In this document: piece after piece, positions 20,942-33,000 of the stretch
Numbering within the stretch: position 1 is the first letter of the stretch
How the letters are laid out: every line of letters starts with the position of its first letter
Source: Pseudomonas peradeniyensis
Lineage (GTDB): Bacteria > Pseudomonadota > Gammaproteobacteria > Pseudomonadales > Pseudomonadaceae
NCBI RefSeq assembly: GCF_014268935.2
Contig: NZ_JABWRJ020000001.1
Coordinates: 248,001 to 312,000 of the forward strand
Direction of reading: 5' to 3'
DNA length: 64,000 nt
Notes under the pieces: generated by a model
Seen by the model: the letters and a program-made list of their open reading frames with translations, nothing else
Database searches by the model: none
Told to the model about the DNA's origin: nothing
Position numbers and translations under genes: made by a program

Positions 20942-22035
20942 TGTCCGACCAGGAACTCAAGGCCCTGCGCGTGCGCATCGACAGCCTCGACGAGAAGATC
21001 CTCGAGCTGATCAGCGAGCGCGCCCGTTGCGCCCAGGAAGTGGCCAAGGTCAAGACCGCGTCGCTGGCCGAAGGCGAGGCGCCGGTGTTCTATCGCCCCG
21101 AGCGTGAAGCCGCGGTGCTCAAGCGCGTCATGGAGCGCAACAAGGGGCCGCTGGACAACGAAGAGATGGCGCGGCTGTTCCGCGAGATCATGTCCTCCTG
21201 CCTGGCCCTGGAAGAGCCGCTGAAGGTTGCCTACCTCGGTCCGGAAGGCACCTTCACCCAGGCGGCGGCCATGAAGCACTTCGGTCACGCCGTGGTCAGC
21301 CGTCCGATGGCGGCCATCGACGAGGTGTTCCGCGAAGTGGCGGCCGGTGCCGTCAACTTCGGCGTGGTGCCGGTGGAAAACTCCACCGAAGGCGCGGTCA
21401 GCCATACGCTGGACAGCTTCCTCGAGCACGACATGGTCATCTGCGGCGAGGTGGAGCTGCGTATCCACCACCACCTGCTGGTGGGCGAGAACACCAAGAC
21501 CGACAGCATCACCCGCATCTACTCCCATGCCCAGTCGCTGGCCCAGTGCCGCAAGTGGCTGGACGCCCATTATCCGAACGTCGAGCGCGTGGCTGTCTCC
21601 AGCAACGCCGAGGCGGCCAAGCGGGTCAAGGGCGAGTGGAATTCGGCGGCGATCGCCGGTGACATGGCGGCCAACCTGTACGGGCTGACCCGCCTGGCCG
21701 AGAAGATCGAGGACCGCCCGGACAACTCCACGCGCTTCCTCATGATCGGCAGCCAGGAAGTGCCGCCGACCGGCGACGACAAGACCTCGATCATCGTCTC
21801 CATGAGCAACAAGCCGGGCGCGCTGCATGAACTGCTGGTACCGTTCCACGAGAACGGCATCGACCTGACGCGCATCGAGACCCGTCCGTCGCGCAGTGGC
21901 AAGTGGACCTACGTGTTCTTCATCGACTTCGTCGGCCATCACCGCGATCCGCTGATCAAGGCGGTGCTGGAGCAGATCAGCCAGGAGGCTGTGGCGCTGA
22001 AGGTGCTGGGGTCGTACCCGAAGGCGGTGCTTTGA
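20941..22035 (+). CDS. pheA: Bifunctional chorismate mutase / prephenate dehydratase (P-protein)
   Basis: Converts chorismate to phenylpyruvate in two steps of phenylalanine synthesis. The 364 residues hold a chorismate mutase domain (about 1-90; LRVRIDSLDEKILELISERA), a prephenate dehydratase domain (about 95-270; AYLGPEGTFTQAAA, VVPVENSTEGAV, NSTRFLMIG) and a C-terminal ACT domain that normally gives phenylalanine feedback inhibition (GALHELLVPFHENGIDLT). It is coupled to serC. In P. aeruginosa hisC2 follows; here a repeat follows instead. Confidence 0.95.
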   Translation: MSDQELKALRVRIDSLDEKILELISERARCAQEVAKVKTASLAEGEAPVFYRPEREAAVLKRVMERNKGPLDNEEMARLFREIMSSCLALEEPLKVAYLGPEGTFTQAAAMKHFGHAVVSRPMAAIDEVFREVAAGAVNFGVVPVENSTEGAVSHTLDSFLEHDMVICGEVELRIHHHLLVGENTKTDSITRIYSHAQSLAQCRKWLDAHYPNVERVAVSSNAEAAKRVKGEWNSAAIAGDMAANLYGLTRLAEKIEDRPDNSTRFLMIGSQEVPPTGDDKTSIIVSMSNKPGALHELLVPFHENGIDLTRIETRPSRSGKWTYVFFIDFVGHHRDPLIKAVLEQISQEAVALKVLGSYPKAVL

Positions 22036-22047
22036 TTTGAGATTGCC

Positions 22048-22167
22048 GGGGCCGCTTCGCGCCCCATCGCGACACAAGGCCGCTCCCACAGGTATTGTGC
22101 AGGCCTTGAAGCTGTACCGGGTCCTGTGGGAGCGGCCTTGCGTCGCGATGGGCTGCAACGCAGCCCC
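22048..22167. repeat. Long REP-like inverted pair (family B)
   Basis: Arms of about 45 bases: GGGGCCGCTTCGCGCCCCAT leading into CGCGACACAAGGCCGCTCCCACAGG, and a near-complement on the right ending in GCAGCCCC. The outer ends each form a small hairpin of their own. It fills most of the pheA to tyrA-aroA gap. Confidence 0.82.
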
Positions 22168-22213
22168 AGTGGGTCTCGCAGATTGCCTAGATTTCTGAAC
22201 AGGGTTCGCACTC

Positions 22214-24454
22214 GTGGTTGATGCTGTAACAAACAAATCCGCACCGATTGTCGGTCGCCTGGTCGTGGTCGGTCTCGGCCTGATCGGCGGCTCCTTCGCC
22301 AAGGGCTTGCGTGAGAGCGGCCTGTGCCGCGAAGTGGTCGGCGTCGACCTGGATGCCGAGTCGCGCAAGCAGGCCGTGGCGCTGGGCGTGGTCGACCGTT
22401 GCGAGGCCGACCTGGCCGCCGCCTGCGTCGGCGCCGACGTCATCCAGCTGGCGGTGCCGATCCTGGCCATGGAGAAAGTCCTGGCCTGCCTGGCCCAGCT
22501 CGACTTGGGTGACGCAGTGATCACCGACGTGGGCAGTGCCAAGGGCAACGTCGTGCGCGCAGCGCGCGAGGCTTTCGCCGAGCGCCTGCCGCGCTTCGTG
22601 CCTGGGCATCCGATCGCCGGTTCCGAGCAAAGCGGCGTGGAAGCCTCCAATGCCGCGCTGTTCCGTCGCCACAAGGTGATCCTCACGCCGCTGGCGGAAA
22701 CCGATCCGCAGGCGCTGGCCCTGGTCGACCGCCTCTGGCGCGCGCTGGACGCCGATGTCGAACACATGCCGGTGGAGCGCCATGACGAAGTCCTGGCCGC
22801 CACCAGCCATCTGCCGCACCTGCTGGCCTTCGGCCTGGTCGATTCGCTGGCCAAGCGCAATGAAAACCTGGAGATCTTCCGGTACGCTGCGGGGGGCTTT
22901 CGCGATTTCACGAGAATCGCCGGCAGCGACCCGATCATGTGGCACGACATCTTCCTCGCCAACCGCGAGGCGGTCCTGCGCACTCTCGATACATTTCGCA
23001 GCGACCTCGACGCCTTGCGCGACGCGGTCGATGCTGGGGACGGGCACCAACTGCTGGGTGTGTTCACCCGCGCCCGGGTTGCCCGCGAGCATTTCAGTAA
23101 AATCCTGGCCCGCCGGGCCTATGTGGACGCTATGAACGCCAACGATCTGATTTTCCTGGCCCAACCGGGTGGCCGCGTGTCCGGACGGATCCGCGTACCT
23201 GGCGACAAGTCGATTTCCCACCGCTCGATCATGCTCGGCTCGCTGGCCGAAGGCACCACCGAGGTGGAAGGTTTCCTCGAGGGCGAGGACGCCCTGGCCA
23301 CCTTGCAGGCCTTCCGTGACATGGGCGTGGTCATCGAAGGCCCGCACCACGGCCGCGTGACCATCCATGGCGTTGGCCTGCACGGCCTCAAGCCGCCACC
23401 CGGGCCGCTGTATGTCGGCAACTCCGGCACCTCGATGCGCCTGTTGTCCGGCCTGCTGGCGGCGCAGTTGTTCGACACCACCATGACCGGCGACGCCTCG
23501 CTGTCCAAGCGCCCGATGAATCGCGTGGCCAATCCGCTGCGCGAAATGGGCGCGGTGGTCGAGACCGGCCCTGAAGGCCGTCCGCCGCTGACCATTCGTG
23601 GTGGCCACAAGCTCAAGGCGCTGAACTACACGCTGCCGATGGCCAGTGCCCAGGTCAAATCCTGCCTGCTGCTGGCCGGCCTGTACGCCGAGGGCACCAC
23701 CACTGTCACCGAACCTGCGCCGACCCGTGACCACACCGAGCGCATGCTGCGCGGCTTCGGCTATGCGATCGAGTCGAACGGTCCGGTGGCCTCCCTGCAG
23801 TCCGGTGGCAAGCTCACCGCTACCCGCATCGAAGTGCCGGCGGACATTTCCTCCTCGGCGTTCTTCCTGGTGGCAGCGTCCATCGCCGAAGGTTCCGAGC
23901 TGGTCCTGGAGCACGTCGGCATCAACCCGACCCGCACCGGCGTGATCGACATCCTGCGCCTGATGGGCGGCGACATCACCCTGGAAAACCAGCGTGAAGT
24001 CGGCGGCGAACCTGTGGCTGACCTGCGCGTGCGTGGCGCCAAGCTCAAGGGCATTGATATCCCCGAGCACCTCGTGCCGCTGGCCATCGACGAGTTCCCG
24101 GTACTGTTCGTCGCCGCCGCCTGCGCCGAAGGGCGCACCGTGCTGCGTGGCGCCGAAGAGCTGCGGGTCAAGGAGTCGGACCGCATCCAGGTGATGGCCG
24201 ACGGCCTGATCGCCCTGGGCGTGAAGTGCGAGCCGACCCCGGATGGCATCATCATCGACGGCGGCCAGATCGGCGGCGGCGAAGTGCACGGCCACGGCGA
24301 CCACCGTATCGCCATGGCCTTCAGCATCGCCTCGCTGCGTGCCAGTGCGCCGATCGTGATCCATGACTGCGCCAACGTCGCCACGTCGTTCCCCAACTTC
24401 CTGGCGCTGTGCAAGGAAGTCGGCATCCGCGTCGCCGAAGAGGGCAAGTCGTGA
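22214..24454 (+). CDS. Fused prephenate/arogenate dehydrogenase and 3-phosphoshikimate 1-carboxyvinyltransferase
   Basis: A 746-residue natural fusion known in pseudomonads. Residues 1 to about 300 are a TyrA-type cyclohexadienyl dehydrogenase ([39 protein letters not shown]). From Met307 onward it is AroA, EPSP synthase ([42 protein letters not shown]). The glyphosate-site segment GNSGTSMR resembles class I enzymes. The GTG start has only a weak ribosome site, so the exact N terminus is uncertain. Its stop overlaps the cmk start. Confidence 0.93.
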   Translation: MVDAVTNKSAPIVGRLVVVGLGLIGGSFAKGLRESGLCREVVGVDLDAESRKQAVALGVVDRCEADLAAACVGADVIQLAVPILAMEKVLACLAQLDLGDAVITDVGSAKGNVVRAAREAFAERLPRFVPGHPIAGSEQSGVEASNAALFRRHKVILTPLAETDPQALALVDRLWRALDADVEHMPVERHDEVLAATSHLPHLLAFGLVDSLAKRNENLEIFRYAAGGFRDFTRIAGSDPIMWHDIFLANREAVLRTLDTFRSDLDALRDAVDAGDGHQLLGVFTRARVAREHFSKILARRAYVDAMNANDLIFLAQPGGRVSGRIRVPGDKSISHRSIMLGSLAEGTTEVEGFLEGEDALATLQAFRDMGVVIEGPHHGRVTIHGVGLHGLKPPPGPLYVGNSGTSMRLLSGLLAAQLFDTTMTGDASLSKRPMNRVANPLREMGAVVETGPEGRPPLTIRGGHKLKALNYTLPMASAQVKSCLLLAGLYAEGTTTVTEPAPTRDHTERMLRGFGYAIESNGPVASLQSGGKLTATRIEVPADISSSAFFLVAASIAEGSELVLEHVGINPTRTGVIDILRLMGGDITLENQREVGGEPVADLRVRGAKLKGIDIPEHLVPLAIDEFPVLFVAAACAEGRTVLRGAEELRVKESDRIQVMADGLIALGVKCEPTPDGIIIDGGQIGGGEVHGHGDHRIAMAFSIASLRASAPIVIHDCANVATSFPNFLALCKEVGIRVAEEGKS

Positions 24455-25137
24455 ATTCGCAAGCACCGGTCATCACCATCGACGGGCCGAGCGGCTCGGG
24501 CAAGGGTACCGTGGCGGGCCTGCTGGCCCGCGAGCTGGGCTGGCGCCTGCTCGATTCCGGCGCCCTGTACCGCCTGCTGGCGTTCAATGCCAGCAACCAT
24601 GGCGTCGACCTGACCAACGAAGAGCTGCTCAAGGCCCTGGCCGCCCATCTGGATGTGCAGTTCATCGCCGCCGAGCCGGGCAAGCTGCAGCAGATCATTC
24701 TCGAGGGTGAGGATGTGAGTCACGTCATCCGTACCGAGACCGTCGGCGCCGGCGCCTCGATGGTCGCCTCGCTGCCGGCCGTGCGCGAAGCGCTGCTGCA
24801 GCGCCAGCGCGCCTTCCGCGAAGCCCCGGGTTTGATCGCCGACGGTCGCGACATGGGTACCGTGGTGTTCCCCGACGCGCCGCTCAAGGTGTTCCTCACC
24901 GCCAGTGCCGAGGAACGTGCCCGTCGCCGTTACCTGCAGTTGAAGGGCAAGGGTGAAGATGTTAGTCTGTCAAGTCTGCTAGATGAGATACGTGCGCGCG
25001 ATGAGCGTGACACCCAGCGCGCAGTGGCCCCGCTCAAGCCGGCGGCCGATGCCATTCAGCTGGATTCCACGGAGTTGTCCATCGAGCAGGTGCTGCAACG
25101 CATCAGAAGCGAGCTCGCCCTGCGCGACCTGGCCTGA
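24451..25137 (+). CDS. cmk: Cytidylate kinase
   Basis: Phosphorylates CMP and dCMP. The 228-residue protein has the P-loop [14 protein letters not shown], the acceptor-site segment [23 protein letters not shown] and the lid [11 protein letters not shown], as expected for bacterial Cmk. The GTG start overlaps the previous stop (GTGA), indicating translational coupling; a longer upstream frame is not conserved. rpsA follows after 123 bases, the order found in most gammaproteobacteria. Confidence 0.95.
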   Translation: MNSQAPVITIDGPSGSGKGTVAGLLARELGWRLLDSGALYRLLAFNASNHGVDLTNEELLKALAAHLDVQFIAAEPGKLQQIILEGEDVSHVIRTETVGAGASMVASLPAVREALLQRQRAFREAPGLIADGRDMGTVVFPDAPLKVFLTASAEERARRRYLQLKGKGEDVSLSSLLDEIRARDERDTQRAVAPLKPAADAIQLDSTELSIEQVLQRIRSELALRDLA

Positions 25138-25260
25138 TGGAGAGGAGAGCGGGCAGGGGCACCAGTCAACGTCCTGTCAGCGCTTCTTAACTTAACGAAA
25201 CCCACATTGTCTGGAATGTGGCTATGGGCGTCTTTTTCGCCCGAATCTACAGGAATTAAA
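25138..25260 (+). promoter_or_regulatory. rpsA leader with hairpin
   Basis: The 123-base gap before rpsA contains CCACATT-GTCTGG-AATGTGG (25202-25221), a stable hairpin about 40 bases before the start codon, after an AT-rich stretch (TTCTTAACTTAACG) that may hold a promoter. E. coli S1 represses its own mRNA through a structured leader; whether this one does is inference. Confidence 0.4.
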
Positions 25261-26937
25261 ATGAGCGAAAGCTTTGCAGAACTCTTTGAAGAAAGCCTGA
25301 AAACCCTCAATCTTCAGCCGGGTGCAATCATCACCGGTATCGTTGTCGACATCGACGGCGACTGGGTTACCGTACACGCTGGCCTGAAGTCCGAGGGTGT
25401 CATCCCGCTCGAGCAGTTCTACAACGAAACTGGCGAACTGACCATCAAGGTCGGTGACGAAGTTCACGTTGCGCTGGACGCGGTCGAAGACGGCTTCGGC
25501 GAAACCAAGCTGTCCCGTGAGAAAGCCAAGCGCGCCGAGTGCTGGATTGTTCTGGAAGCTGCTTTCGCTGCTGAAGAAGTGGTCAAGGGCGTTATCAACG
25601 GTAAGGTTAAAGGCGGCTTCACTGTCGACGTTAACGGCATCCGTGCGTTCCTGCCGGGCTCCCTGGTTGATGTCCGCCCAGTGCGCGACACCACCCACCT
25701 CGAAGGCAAAGAGCTGGAATTCAAGGTCATCAAGCTGGACCAGAAGCGCAACAACGTTGTCGTTTCCCGTCGCAGCGTCCTGGAAGCCGAAAACAGCGCC
25801 GAGCGCGAAGCTCTGCTGGAATCGCTGCAGGAAGGCCAGCAGGTCAAAGGTATCGTCAAGAACCTCACCGACTACGGTGCGTTCGTTGACCTGGGCGGCG
25901 TCGATGGTCTGCTGCACATCACCGACATGGCCTGGAAGCGTATCAAGCACCCGTCGGAAATCGTCAACGTTGGTGACGAGATCGACGTCAAGGTCCTGAA
26001 GTACGATCGCGAGCGCAACCGCGTTTCGCTGGGTCTGAAGCAACTGGGCGAAGACCCATGGGTTGCTATCAAAGCCCGTTACCCAGAGAGCACTCGCGTG
26101 ACTGCTCGCGTCACCAACCTGACCGACTACGGCTGCTTCGCTGAGCTGGAAGAAGGCGTTGAAGGTCTGGTGCACGTTTCCGAAATGGACTGGACCAACA
26201 AGAACATCCACCCGTCGAAAGTCGTTCAGGTTGGCGACGAAGTGGAAGTCATGGTTCTGGACATCGACGAAGAGCGTCGTCGTATCTCCCTGGGTATCAA
26301 GCAGTGCAAATCGAACCCATGGGAAGACTTCTCCGGCCAGTTCAACAAGGGTGACAAGATCACCGGTACCATCAAGTCGATCACCGACTTCGGTATCTTC
26401 ATCGGCCTGGACGGCGGCATCGACGGTCTGGTTCACCTGTCCGACATCTCCTGGAACGAAGCCGGCGAAGAAGCCGTGCGTCGCTTCAAGAAGGGCGACG
26501 AGCTGGAAACCGTCATCCTGTCGGTTGACCCAGAGCGCGAGCGCATCTCCCTGGGCATCAAGCAGCTGGAAGACGATCCGTTCTCCAACTTCGTTGCTGT
26601 CAACGACAAGGGCGCTATCGTCAAGGGTATCGTCAAGGAAGTTGACGCCAAGGGCGCTATCGTGACCCTGGCCGACGACATCGAAGCTACTCTGAAAGCT
26701 TCCGAAATCAGCCGTGACCGCGTTGAAGACGCCCGTAACGTGCTGAAGGAAGGCGAAGAGATCGAAGCCAAGATCATCAGCGTCGACCGCAAGTCCCGCG
26801 TTATCAGCCTGTCCATCAAATCGAAGGACGACGCTGAAGAGCGCGAAGCCATCCAGAGCCTGAAAAACGCTCCGGAAGCGGCTGCCGACACCACCATGGC
26901 TGCGCTGCTGCGCGAAGCAATGGCCAAGCAGAACTGA
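25261..26937 (+). CDS. rpsA: 30S ribosomal protein S1
   Basis: A 558-residue protein with six S1 RNA-binding domains, needed to bring most mRNAs to the ribosome. The repeats are clear: [29 protein letters not shown] in outline at the start, then [54 protein letters not shown] and a sixth, divergent one. The start [14 protein letters not shown] is conserved and follows AGGAATTAAA. Codon use is strongly biased, as in highly expressed genes. A terminator follows. Confidence 0.98.
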   Translation: MSESFAELFEESLKTLNLQPGAIITGIVVDIDGDWVTVHAGLKSEGVIPLEQFYNETGELTIKVGDEVHVALDAVEDGFGETKLSREKAKRAECWIVLEAAFAAEEVVKGVINGKVKGGFTVDVNGIRAFLPGSLVDVRPVRDTTHLEGKELEFKVIKLDQKRNNVVVSRRSVLEAENSAEREALLESLQEGQQVKGIVKNLTDYGAFVDLGGVDGLLHITDMAWKRIKHPSEIVNVGDEIDVKVLKYDRERNRVSLGLKQLGEDPWVAIKARYPESTRVTARVTNLTDYGCFAELEEGVEGLVHVSEMDWTNKNIHPSKVVQVGDEVEVMVLDIDEERRRISLGIKQCKSNPWEDFSGQFNKGDKITGTIKSITDFGIFIGLDGGIDGLVHLSDISWNEAGEEAVRRFKKGDELETVILSVDPERERISLGIKQLEDDPFSNFVAVNDKGAIVKGIVKEVDAKGAIVTLADDIEATLKASEISRDRVEDARNVLKEGEEIEAKIISVDRKSRVISLSIKSKDDAEEREAIQSLKNAPEAAADTTMAALLREAMAKQN

Positions 26938-27260
26938 GTTCTGTTTGATCGGTAAAAAGGGCGACCCTCGGGTCGCCCTTTTTTGTACCTGCGATTTGCC
27001 TGGCTGGGCCAAAGCAGCTTGTTCCTACAGGATTTGTAGCTATTTCTGAGGTCGTGCGTGGTGTGTGGGCGGTAGGCTTTCCCGCTCGCCTGCAAAGTCG
27101 CGCCGCAGTGCGGTGTCGTTCGTGTGAGGCGGGGTTCGTCTGGGCTGTGGCCTACCTTGAATTTTTTTGTTTAGTCAAGAACCACCCTGTTCAAATCCAC
27201 CGGAGCGTGCTACAAACTGATTAAGCAATGATCTAGCTGCTTGATAACGAAGGGAAAAAT
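26938..27260 (+). promoter_or_regulatory. rpsA-ihfB intergenic region
   Basis: A gap of 323 bases. It holds the rpsA terminator and then an AT-rich part (CTTGAATTTTTTTGTTTAGT near 27155) that is a plausible promoter for ihfB. Around 27068 the sequence GGCGGTAGGCTTT partly resembles an ops/JUMPstart element. No gene is seen. Confidence 0.4.
26955..26985 (+). terminator. Intrinsic terminator after rpsA
   Basis: The stem AAAAGGGCGACC / GGTCGCCCTTTT with a CTCG loop is followed by further T residues. It begins 18 bases after the rpsA stop. Confidence 0.92.
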
Positions 27261-27557
27261 ATGACGAAGTCGGAGCTGATCGAACGTATTGTCACCCATC
27301 AGGGGCTGCTCTCGTCCAAGGACGTCGAGCTGGCCATCAAGACCATGCTTGAGCAGATGTCACAGTGCCTGGCGACCGGGGATCGTATCGAGATCCGTGG
27401 CTTTGGCAGCTTTTCCCTGCACTACCGCGCACCGCGGGTAGGGCGCAATCCCAAGACCGGCCAGTCGGTCAGCCTCGAGGGCAAGTACGTGCCGCACTTC
27501 AAGCCCGGCAAGGAGTTGCGTGATCGGGTCAATGAAGAAGAGCACGAGCACCCTTGA
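27261..27557 (+). CDS. ihfB: Integration host factor subunit beta
   Basis: A 98-residue DNA-bending protein that pairs with IHF-alpha. It has the HU/IHF fold: N-terminal [11 protein letters not shown] helix, [28 protein letters not shown] arm region in outline, and [15 protein letters not shown]. The intercalating proline lies in GRNPKTG. GAAGGGAAAAAT precedes the ATG. In P. aeruginosa ihfB (himD) marks the left border of the O-antigen locus, as it does here. Confidence 0.96.
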   Translation: MTKSELIERIVTHQGLLSSKDVELAIKTMLEQMSQCLATGDRIEIRGFGSFSLHYRAPRVGRNPKTGQSVSLEGKYVPHFKPGKELRDRVNEEEHEHP

Positions 27558-27573
27558 ATGCAGGAGCAGTCTG

Positions 27574-27837
27574 ATGCGTAACCTTAAGCGCGCCCTGGCG
27601 GCGCTGTTCGTGCTGCTGCTGGCGGCTGTGGTGTTGTTCTTCGTGTTGGAGAACCAGCAGGCGGTTTCATTGGTGATGTTCGGCTGGACTGCTCCGGCTT
27701 TGCCTGTCGCTGTATTGGTGTTGGTGGCGCTGGTTGTCGGGCTGGCAATCGGGCCTCTGCTGGGGGCATATGGCCTGGCGCGTGGCAAGCGCAGGATTCG
27801 GGCCTCGATCCGACAAGCAGTCTCGACCAAAGGTTAG
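27574..27837 (+). CDS. LapA-domain (DUF1049) inner-membrane protein
   Basis: An 87-residue protein with two membrane segments (about residues 7-26 and 43-67) and basic ends, matching LapA/YciS-type proteins. The LENQQAVSLVMFGW segment between them is characteristic. In E. coli LapA works with LapB in LPS assembly control, but no lapB follows here. The chosen ATG has AGGAG upstream; an earlier start inside ihfB is unlikely. Only 16 bases separate it from ihfB, so the two are probably co-transcribed. Confidence 0.85.
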   Translation: MRNLKRALAALFVLLLAAVVLFFVLENQQAVSLVMFGWTAPALPVAVLVLVALVVGLAIGPLLGAYGLARGKRRIRASIRQAVSTKG

Positions 27838-28461
27838 CGCATCTGCGGTGATGCCGCAGTACGGGTTGGTCTATTGCTCGATGTCGGTTGATCGTTGCTC
27901 AGGGCAGCTATTTGATTGGCGCTGATCTGCATGTTCCGATATGTATTCGGATGGTGTGGTGGTCGGCATTACGAAGTTGCTCGTTTCACGCCTAGTCCAT
28001 TTTTCTGAATGTTGGCGATAGCCTTTGCGATTCTGTTAGTCGATAGATGTTTCAATGTTGCTTGTTCGTGGTCTGGGTGGTCGCGCGCTGTGTGCTAGTT
28101 TCCTCGCTGTTAGATGAGTAGTTGCCTAACGATATTTCGTGATTCCCGGCGTCCGTTTTTCGGGATTCGACTCTCAGGCGTTCTGTGGATTTTTGGCGGC
28201 TATCAACAAGACTTGTCGCGCCGACTCATTCTTTCATGTGTCTCTCTGCCCGCCTGTTTGCGGGGGTTGGAGGCGCTATGATGTTATTCTGATGGCTGCA
28301 GGGGGGGCGGTCTGTCCGGCGTCCGGCGGTCCCTGGAGGCCTGCCCGGGGCTATGCTATCGGGGCTCGATCCATTACTATTCGTAAGATGTCAGAAACTG
28401 TGCCCGGGCTGGAGTCCGGGCGTGAGCGGCAAAAGTTAAAGCTGCATTATCGGAGCCATGC
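27838..28461. other. 624-base gene-free stretch before the O-antigen genes
   Basis: AT-richer than the flanks and without a convincing gene. Open frames here have no recognisable domain. A small hairpin (CCCGG-GCTGGAGT-CCGGG) lies near 28403, and TATGAT near 28277 could be a -10 box for wbpA. In P. aeruginosa wzz occupies this site; no remnant of it could be recognised in the frames read. Confidence 0.5.
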
Positions 28462-29775
28462 ATGTTTGATCAGACCCAAGCCAGTATCGAGAGATTCAAA
28501 AGTAAGGAAGCCATCATTGGTATCGTGGGTCTGGGGTATGTTGGCCTGCCGCTGATGTTGCGTTATAACGCCATCGGCTATCGTGTTCTGGGTATTGATA
28601 TCAATACCGTAAAAGTTGATATGCTCAATGCAGGCCAGAGTGATATCGAACATATTTCGCACGACAGCGTCGCCCAGGCGCGCGCCAGCGGTTTCGAAGC
28701 AACCGCCGACTTTACCCGCGTCAGCGAATGTGATGCGTTGATCCTGTGCGTTCCTACGCCGCTCAACAAATATCGCGAACCGGACCTGAGTTTCGTGATC
28801 GACACCACCAACGCAATCAAGCCGTACCTGCGTGCCGGTCAGGTCGTTTCGCTGGAAAGCACCACCTACCCAGGTACCACCGAGGAAGAACTGCTGCCTC
28901 GGGTACAGGAGGGTGGTCTGAAGGTGGGCGAGGATATCTTCCTGGTCTATTCCCCTGAACGCGAAGATCCGGGCAACCCCAACTTCGAGACCCGCACCAT
29001 TCCGAAGGTCATTGGCGGGCACACGCCGAACTGCCTGCGCGTGGGCGTTGCATTGTACGAGCAGGCGATCGATCAGGTCGTACAGGTCAGTTCCACCAAG
29101 GCAGCCGAACTCACCAAGCTGCTGGAAAACATTCACCGCGCGGTCAACATCGGCCTGGTCAACGAAATGAAAATCGTTGCCGACCGCATGGGTATCGATA
29201 TCTTCGAAGTGGTCGATGCCGCCGCGACCAAGCCGTTCGGCTTTACCGCCTACTATCCGGGGCCTGGCCTGGGTGGCCACTGCATTCCAATCGATCCGTT
29301 CTACCTGACCTGGAAGGCTCGCGAATACGGTCTGCATACCCGCTTCATCGAGTTGTCGGGCGAGATCAACAAGGCCATGCCGGAGTACGTTGTCGGCAAG
29401 CTGGTGAACGGCCTCAACGAGCAAGGCAAGGCGCTCAAGGGCAGCCGTGTGCTGGTTCTGGGCATCGCCTACAAGAAGAACGTGGATGACATGCGTGAGT
29501 CGCCCTCGGTCGAGATCATGGAGCTGCTTGAGGCCAAGGGCGCCGTGGTGGCCTACAGCGATCCGCATGTGCCCACTTTCCCGGAAATGCGCGAGCACCA
29601 CTTCGATCTGTCCAGCGAGCCGCTGACCGCCGCCAACGTCGCCACCTTCGATGCGGTGGTACTGGCAACCGATCATGACAAGTTCGATTACGCCCTGGTC
29701 CAGGCCAATGCCCGACTGCTGGTCGACAGCCGCGGTAAGTACCGTACACCGGCGGCGAACATCATCAAGGCCTAA
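28462..29775 (+). CDS. wbpA: UDP-N-acetyl-D-glucosamine 6-dehydrogenase
   Basis: NAD-dependent oxidation of UDP-GlcNAc to UDP-GlcNAcA, the first step towards 2,3-diacetamido uronic acids of the O-antigen. The 437 residues contain the N-terminal Rossmann motif [13 protein letters not shown], the [14 protein letters not shown] substrate segment, the catalytic cysteine in [16 protein letters not shown] and the C-terminal [16 protein letters not shown]. wbpB follows after 69 bases. It heads the wbpA-B-D-E operon. Confidence 0.94.
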   Translation: MFDQTQASIERFKSKEAIIGIVGLGYVGLPLMLRYNAIGYRVLGIDINTVKVDMLNAGQSDIEHISHDSVAQARASGFEATADFTRVSECDALILCVPTPLNKYREPDLSFVIDTTNAIKPYLRAGQVVSLESTTYPGTTEEELLPRVQEGGLKVGEDIFLVYSPEREDPGNPNFETRTIPKVIGGHTPNCLRVGVALYEQAIDQVVQVSSTKAAELTKLLENIHRAVNIGLVNEMKIVADRMGIDIFEVVDAAATKPFGFTAYYPGPGLGGHCIPIDPFYLTWKAREYGLHTRFIELSGEINKAMPEYVVGKLVNGLNEQGKALKGSRVLVLGIAYKKNVDDMRESPSVEIMELLEAKGAVVAYSDPHVPTFPEMREHHFDLSSEPLTAANVATFDAVVLATDHDKFDYALVQANARLLVDSRGKYRTPAANIIKA

Positions 29776-30795
<1,020 letters not shown>

Positions 30796-30798
30796 ATC

Positions 30799-31383
30799 AT
30801 GAGCTACTTCCAGCATTCAAGCGCCATCGTCGACGAGGGCGCCCAGATCGGTGACGGGTCGCGTGTCTGGCATTTCGTTCATGTCTGCGGCGGTGCGCGC
30901 ATCGGTGCGGGCGTGTCGCTCGGACAGAACGTGTTCGTCGGCAACAAGGTTGTGATTGGTGACAATTGCAAGGTCCAGAACAACGTGTCGGTCTATGACA
31001 ACGTGACTCTGGAAGAGGGAGTGTTCTGCGGCCCCAGCATGGTGTTCACCAATGTCTACAACCCGCGTTCGCTGGTCGAGCGCAAGGATGAGTACCGCGA
31101 TACGCGGGTCAAGCGCGGCGCGACGCTGGGTGCCAACTGCACCATCGTCTGTGGTGTCACCATCGGCGAATTTGCCTTTGTCGGTGCCGGCGCTGTTATC
31201 AACAAGGACGTGCCCGCTTATGCCCTGATGGTTGGCGTGCCTGCGCGCCAGATCGGCTGGATGAGCGAATTTGGCGAACAGCTGGAGCTGCCCCTGGAGG
31301 GCACCGGCCGCGCTGTGTGCATTCACACAGGGGCGTACTATGTCCTCAATGGCCGCACGTTGAGCAAGGAGAGCATTCAGTGA
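30799..31383 (+). CDS. wbpD: UDP-2-acetamido-3-amino-glucuronate N-acetyltransferase
   Basis: A 194-residue left-handed beta-helix acetyltransferase that adds the 3-N-acetyl group, giving UDP-2,3-diacetamido-2,3-dideoxy-D-glucuronic acid. Hexapeptide repeats run through most of the protein ([51 protein letters not shown]). It functions after WbpE although its gene precedes wbpE, with which it overlaps. Confidence 0.93.
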   Translation: MSYFQHSSAIVDEGAQIGDGSRVWHFVHVCGGARIGAGVSLGQNVFVGNKVVIGDNCKVQNNVSVYDNVTLEEGVFCGPSMVFTNVYNPRSLVERKDEYRDTRVKRGATLGANCTIVCGVTIGEFAFVGAGAVINKDVPAYALMVGVPARQIGWMSEFGEQLELPLEGTGRAVCIHTGAYYVLNGRTLSKESIQ

Positions 31384-32459
31384 TCGAGTTCATCGACCTT
31401 AAGACCCAGCAGTCGCTGCTTCGCGAGAAGATCGAGGCAGGCATCTCACGCGTACTTGCGCACGGCCAGTACATCCTTGGCCCGGAAGTGGCGGAACTTG
31501 AAGATAAGCTGGCCGCTTTCGTTGGCGCGAAACACTGCATCAGTGTCGCCAACGGTACCGACGCGCTGCAGATTGCGCAGATGGCGTTGGGGATCGGCCC
31601 GGGCGATGAGGTGATCACGCCCGGCTTCACCTACATCGCGACTGCCGAAACCGTCGCACTGCTGGGGGCCAAGCCGGTGTACGTGGATGTCGATCCGCGC
31701 ACCTACAACTTGGACCCGCAGTTGCTCGAGGCGGCGATAACGCCGCGCACCAAGGCCATCATTCCGGTGTCGCTGTACGGCCAGTGCGCGGACTTCGACG
31801 CGATCAACGCGATTGCCGCCCGGCACGGTATTCCAGTGATCGAGGATGCGGCGCAGAGTTTTGGCGCAACCTACAAAGGGAAGCGCTCCTGCAACCTGAC
31901 CACGATTTCCTGCACCAGCTTCTTCCCGAGCAAGCCGCTGGGTTGCTACGGCGATGGCGGGGCGATCTTCACCAATGATGACGAGCTGGCGGTTGTGCTG
32001 CGGCAGATCGCCCGACATGGGCAGGATCGACGCTATCACCACATCCGGGTCGGGGTGAACAGCCGGCTGGATACGTTGCAGGCGGCGATTCTGTTGCCCA
32101 AGCTGGAGATCTTCGAGGAGGAGATCCTGAAGCGACAGAAGGTTGCGCAGCAGTATGAGCGGGAGCTGAAGGCGGCAGGTTATCTGGAGGCGCCCTATAT
32201 TGCTCCAGATAATATGAGTGTTTTTGCGCAGTATACCGTCCAGGTGAATGATCGTGATGCTGTCCAGGCCAAGTTGAAGGCCTCAGGAATTCCGACGGCG
32301 GTCCATTACCCGATTCCGCTGAATCGGCAGCCAGCAGTAAAAGACGACCGTATGGTTCTACCAGTGGGAGACACGGTTGCTGAACGAGTGATGAGTCTAC
32401 CGATGCACCCTTACCTGGATGAAGAGAGTGTCTGTCGTATCGTAAAAGCGCTTTCTTGA
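31380..32459 (+). CDS. wbpE: UDP-2-acetamido-2-deoxy-3-oxo-glucuronate aminotransferase
   Basis: A 359-residue DegT/DnrJ/EryC1/StrS PLP enzyme installing the 3-amino group from glutamate. The PLP lysine lies in [14 protein letters not shown], with [13 protein letters not shown] and [15 protein letters not shown] typical of WbpE. Translation starts at GTG, overlapping the wbpD stop; this gives the same length and start (xIEFIDLK) as the P. aeruginosa protein. Codon use drifts to the AT-richer style of the next genes over the last third. Confidence 0.94.
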   Translation: MIEFIDLKTQQSLLREKIEAGISRVLAHGQYILGPEVAELEDKLAAFVGAKHCISVANGTDALQIAQMALGIGPGDEVITPGFTYIATAETVALLGAKPVYVDVDPRTYNLDPQLLEAAITPRTKAIIPVSLYGQCADFDAINAIAARHGIPVIEDAAQSFGATYKGKRSCNLTTISCTSFFPSKPLGCYGDGGAIFTNDDELAVVLRQIARHGQDRRYHHIRVGVNSRLDTLQAAILLPKLEIFEEEILKRQKVAQQYERELKAAGYLEAPYIAPDNMSVFAQYTVQVNDRDAVQAKLKASGIPTAVHYPIPLNRQPAVKDDRMVLPVGDTVAERVMSLPMHPYLDEESVCRIVKALS

Positions 32460-33000
32460 GACGACATGATTCAAAGGCAGTCAGCACTGCTGGGTGAGCC
32501 GGGGCAGGGGGTAAGGTAGGATCAATGAGTATTCAACCTGATTTGCCAATGTTTTGGATCACAGCTGTGTAGGCTGCTGTCGTGTCGGTTCGACCTGGTG
32601 GTGGGGCTGTTCTGCTGGCTTAGGGGGCACTTTCGTGATGTCGGTTTATCTTGTGCCTGACTTGAGTGTCATTTTGCGATGCTTTGGCTGGATGCCGCAC
32701 CGTAGCCTTGCTGTATTCAATGCCCGACTTGGACTTTCGTGAGGCGACCCCTTTTGTGAGGTTGTCAAATGATAGTCCTTGCGGAGGGCGGCGTTCAGGG
32801 CGGTGTTCAGGGGGGGCGTATGCCTAATGCGACAGGCAGGTTAGGTTTGCTTGGATTCTGCAGGCGCTGAAGTTGTTAAGGTTTTGATTTTTTGCCAGCG
32901 TGTTCGTTCTAATTTGATAGCTGCCCCGTTTGTGCGGCAGGGGTCAGACATGATTGTGCGCGGTCAAGGTCCGGATGAGCAAGGATGATGGAGTAACGCA
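32460..33000. other. 541-base gene-free stretch at the start of the AT-richer core
   Basis: No convincing gene; the best open frame (62 codons, TTG start) has no domain and no ribosome site. Short G/T-rich near-repeats occur near 32790 (GGCGTTCAGGGCGGTGTTCAGG), and a weak hairpin CTGCC...GGCAG lies near 32922. It separates the conserved wbpA-E arm from the variable core and may carry a promoter or gene remains. Confidence 0.45.

Noticed and set aside
27068..27080. GGCGGTAGGCTTT as an ops/JUMPstart element for the O-antigen operon
   Set aside because: Only the first eight bases fit the ops consensus, and it lies upstream of ihfB, far from wbpA; reported only as a note in the intergenic entry.
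32554..32742. 62-codon open frame in the gap after wbpE
   Set aside because: TTG start without a ribosome site, odd composition, no recognisable domain.
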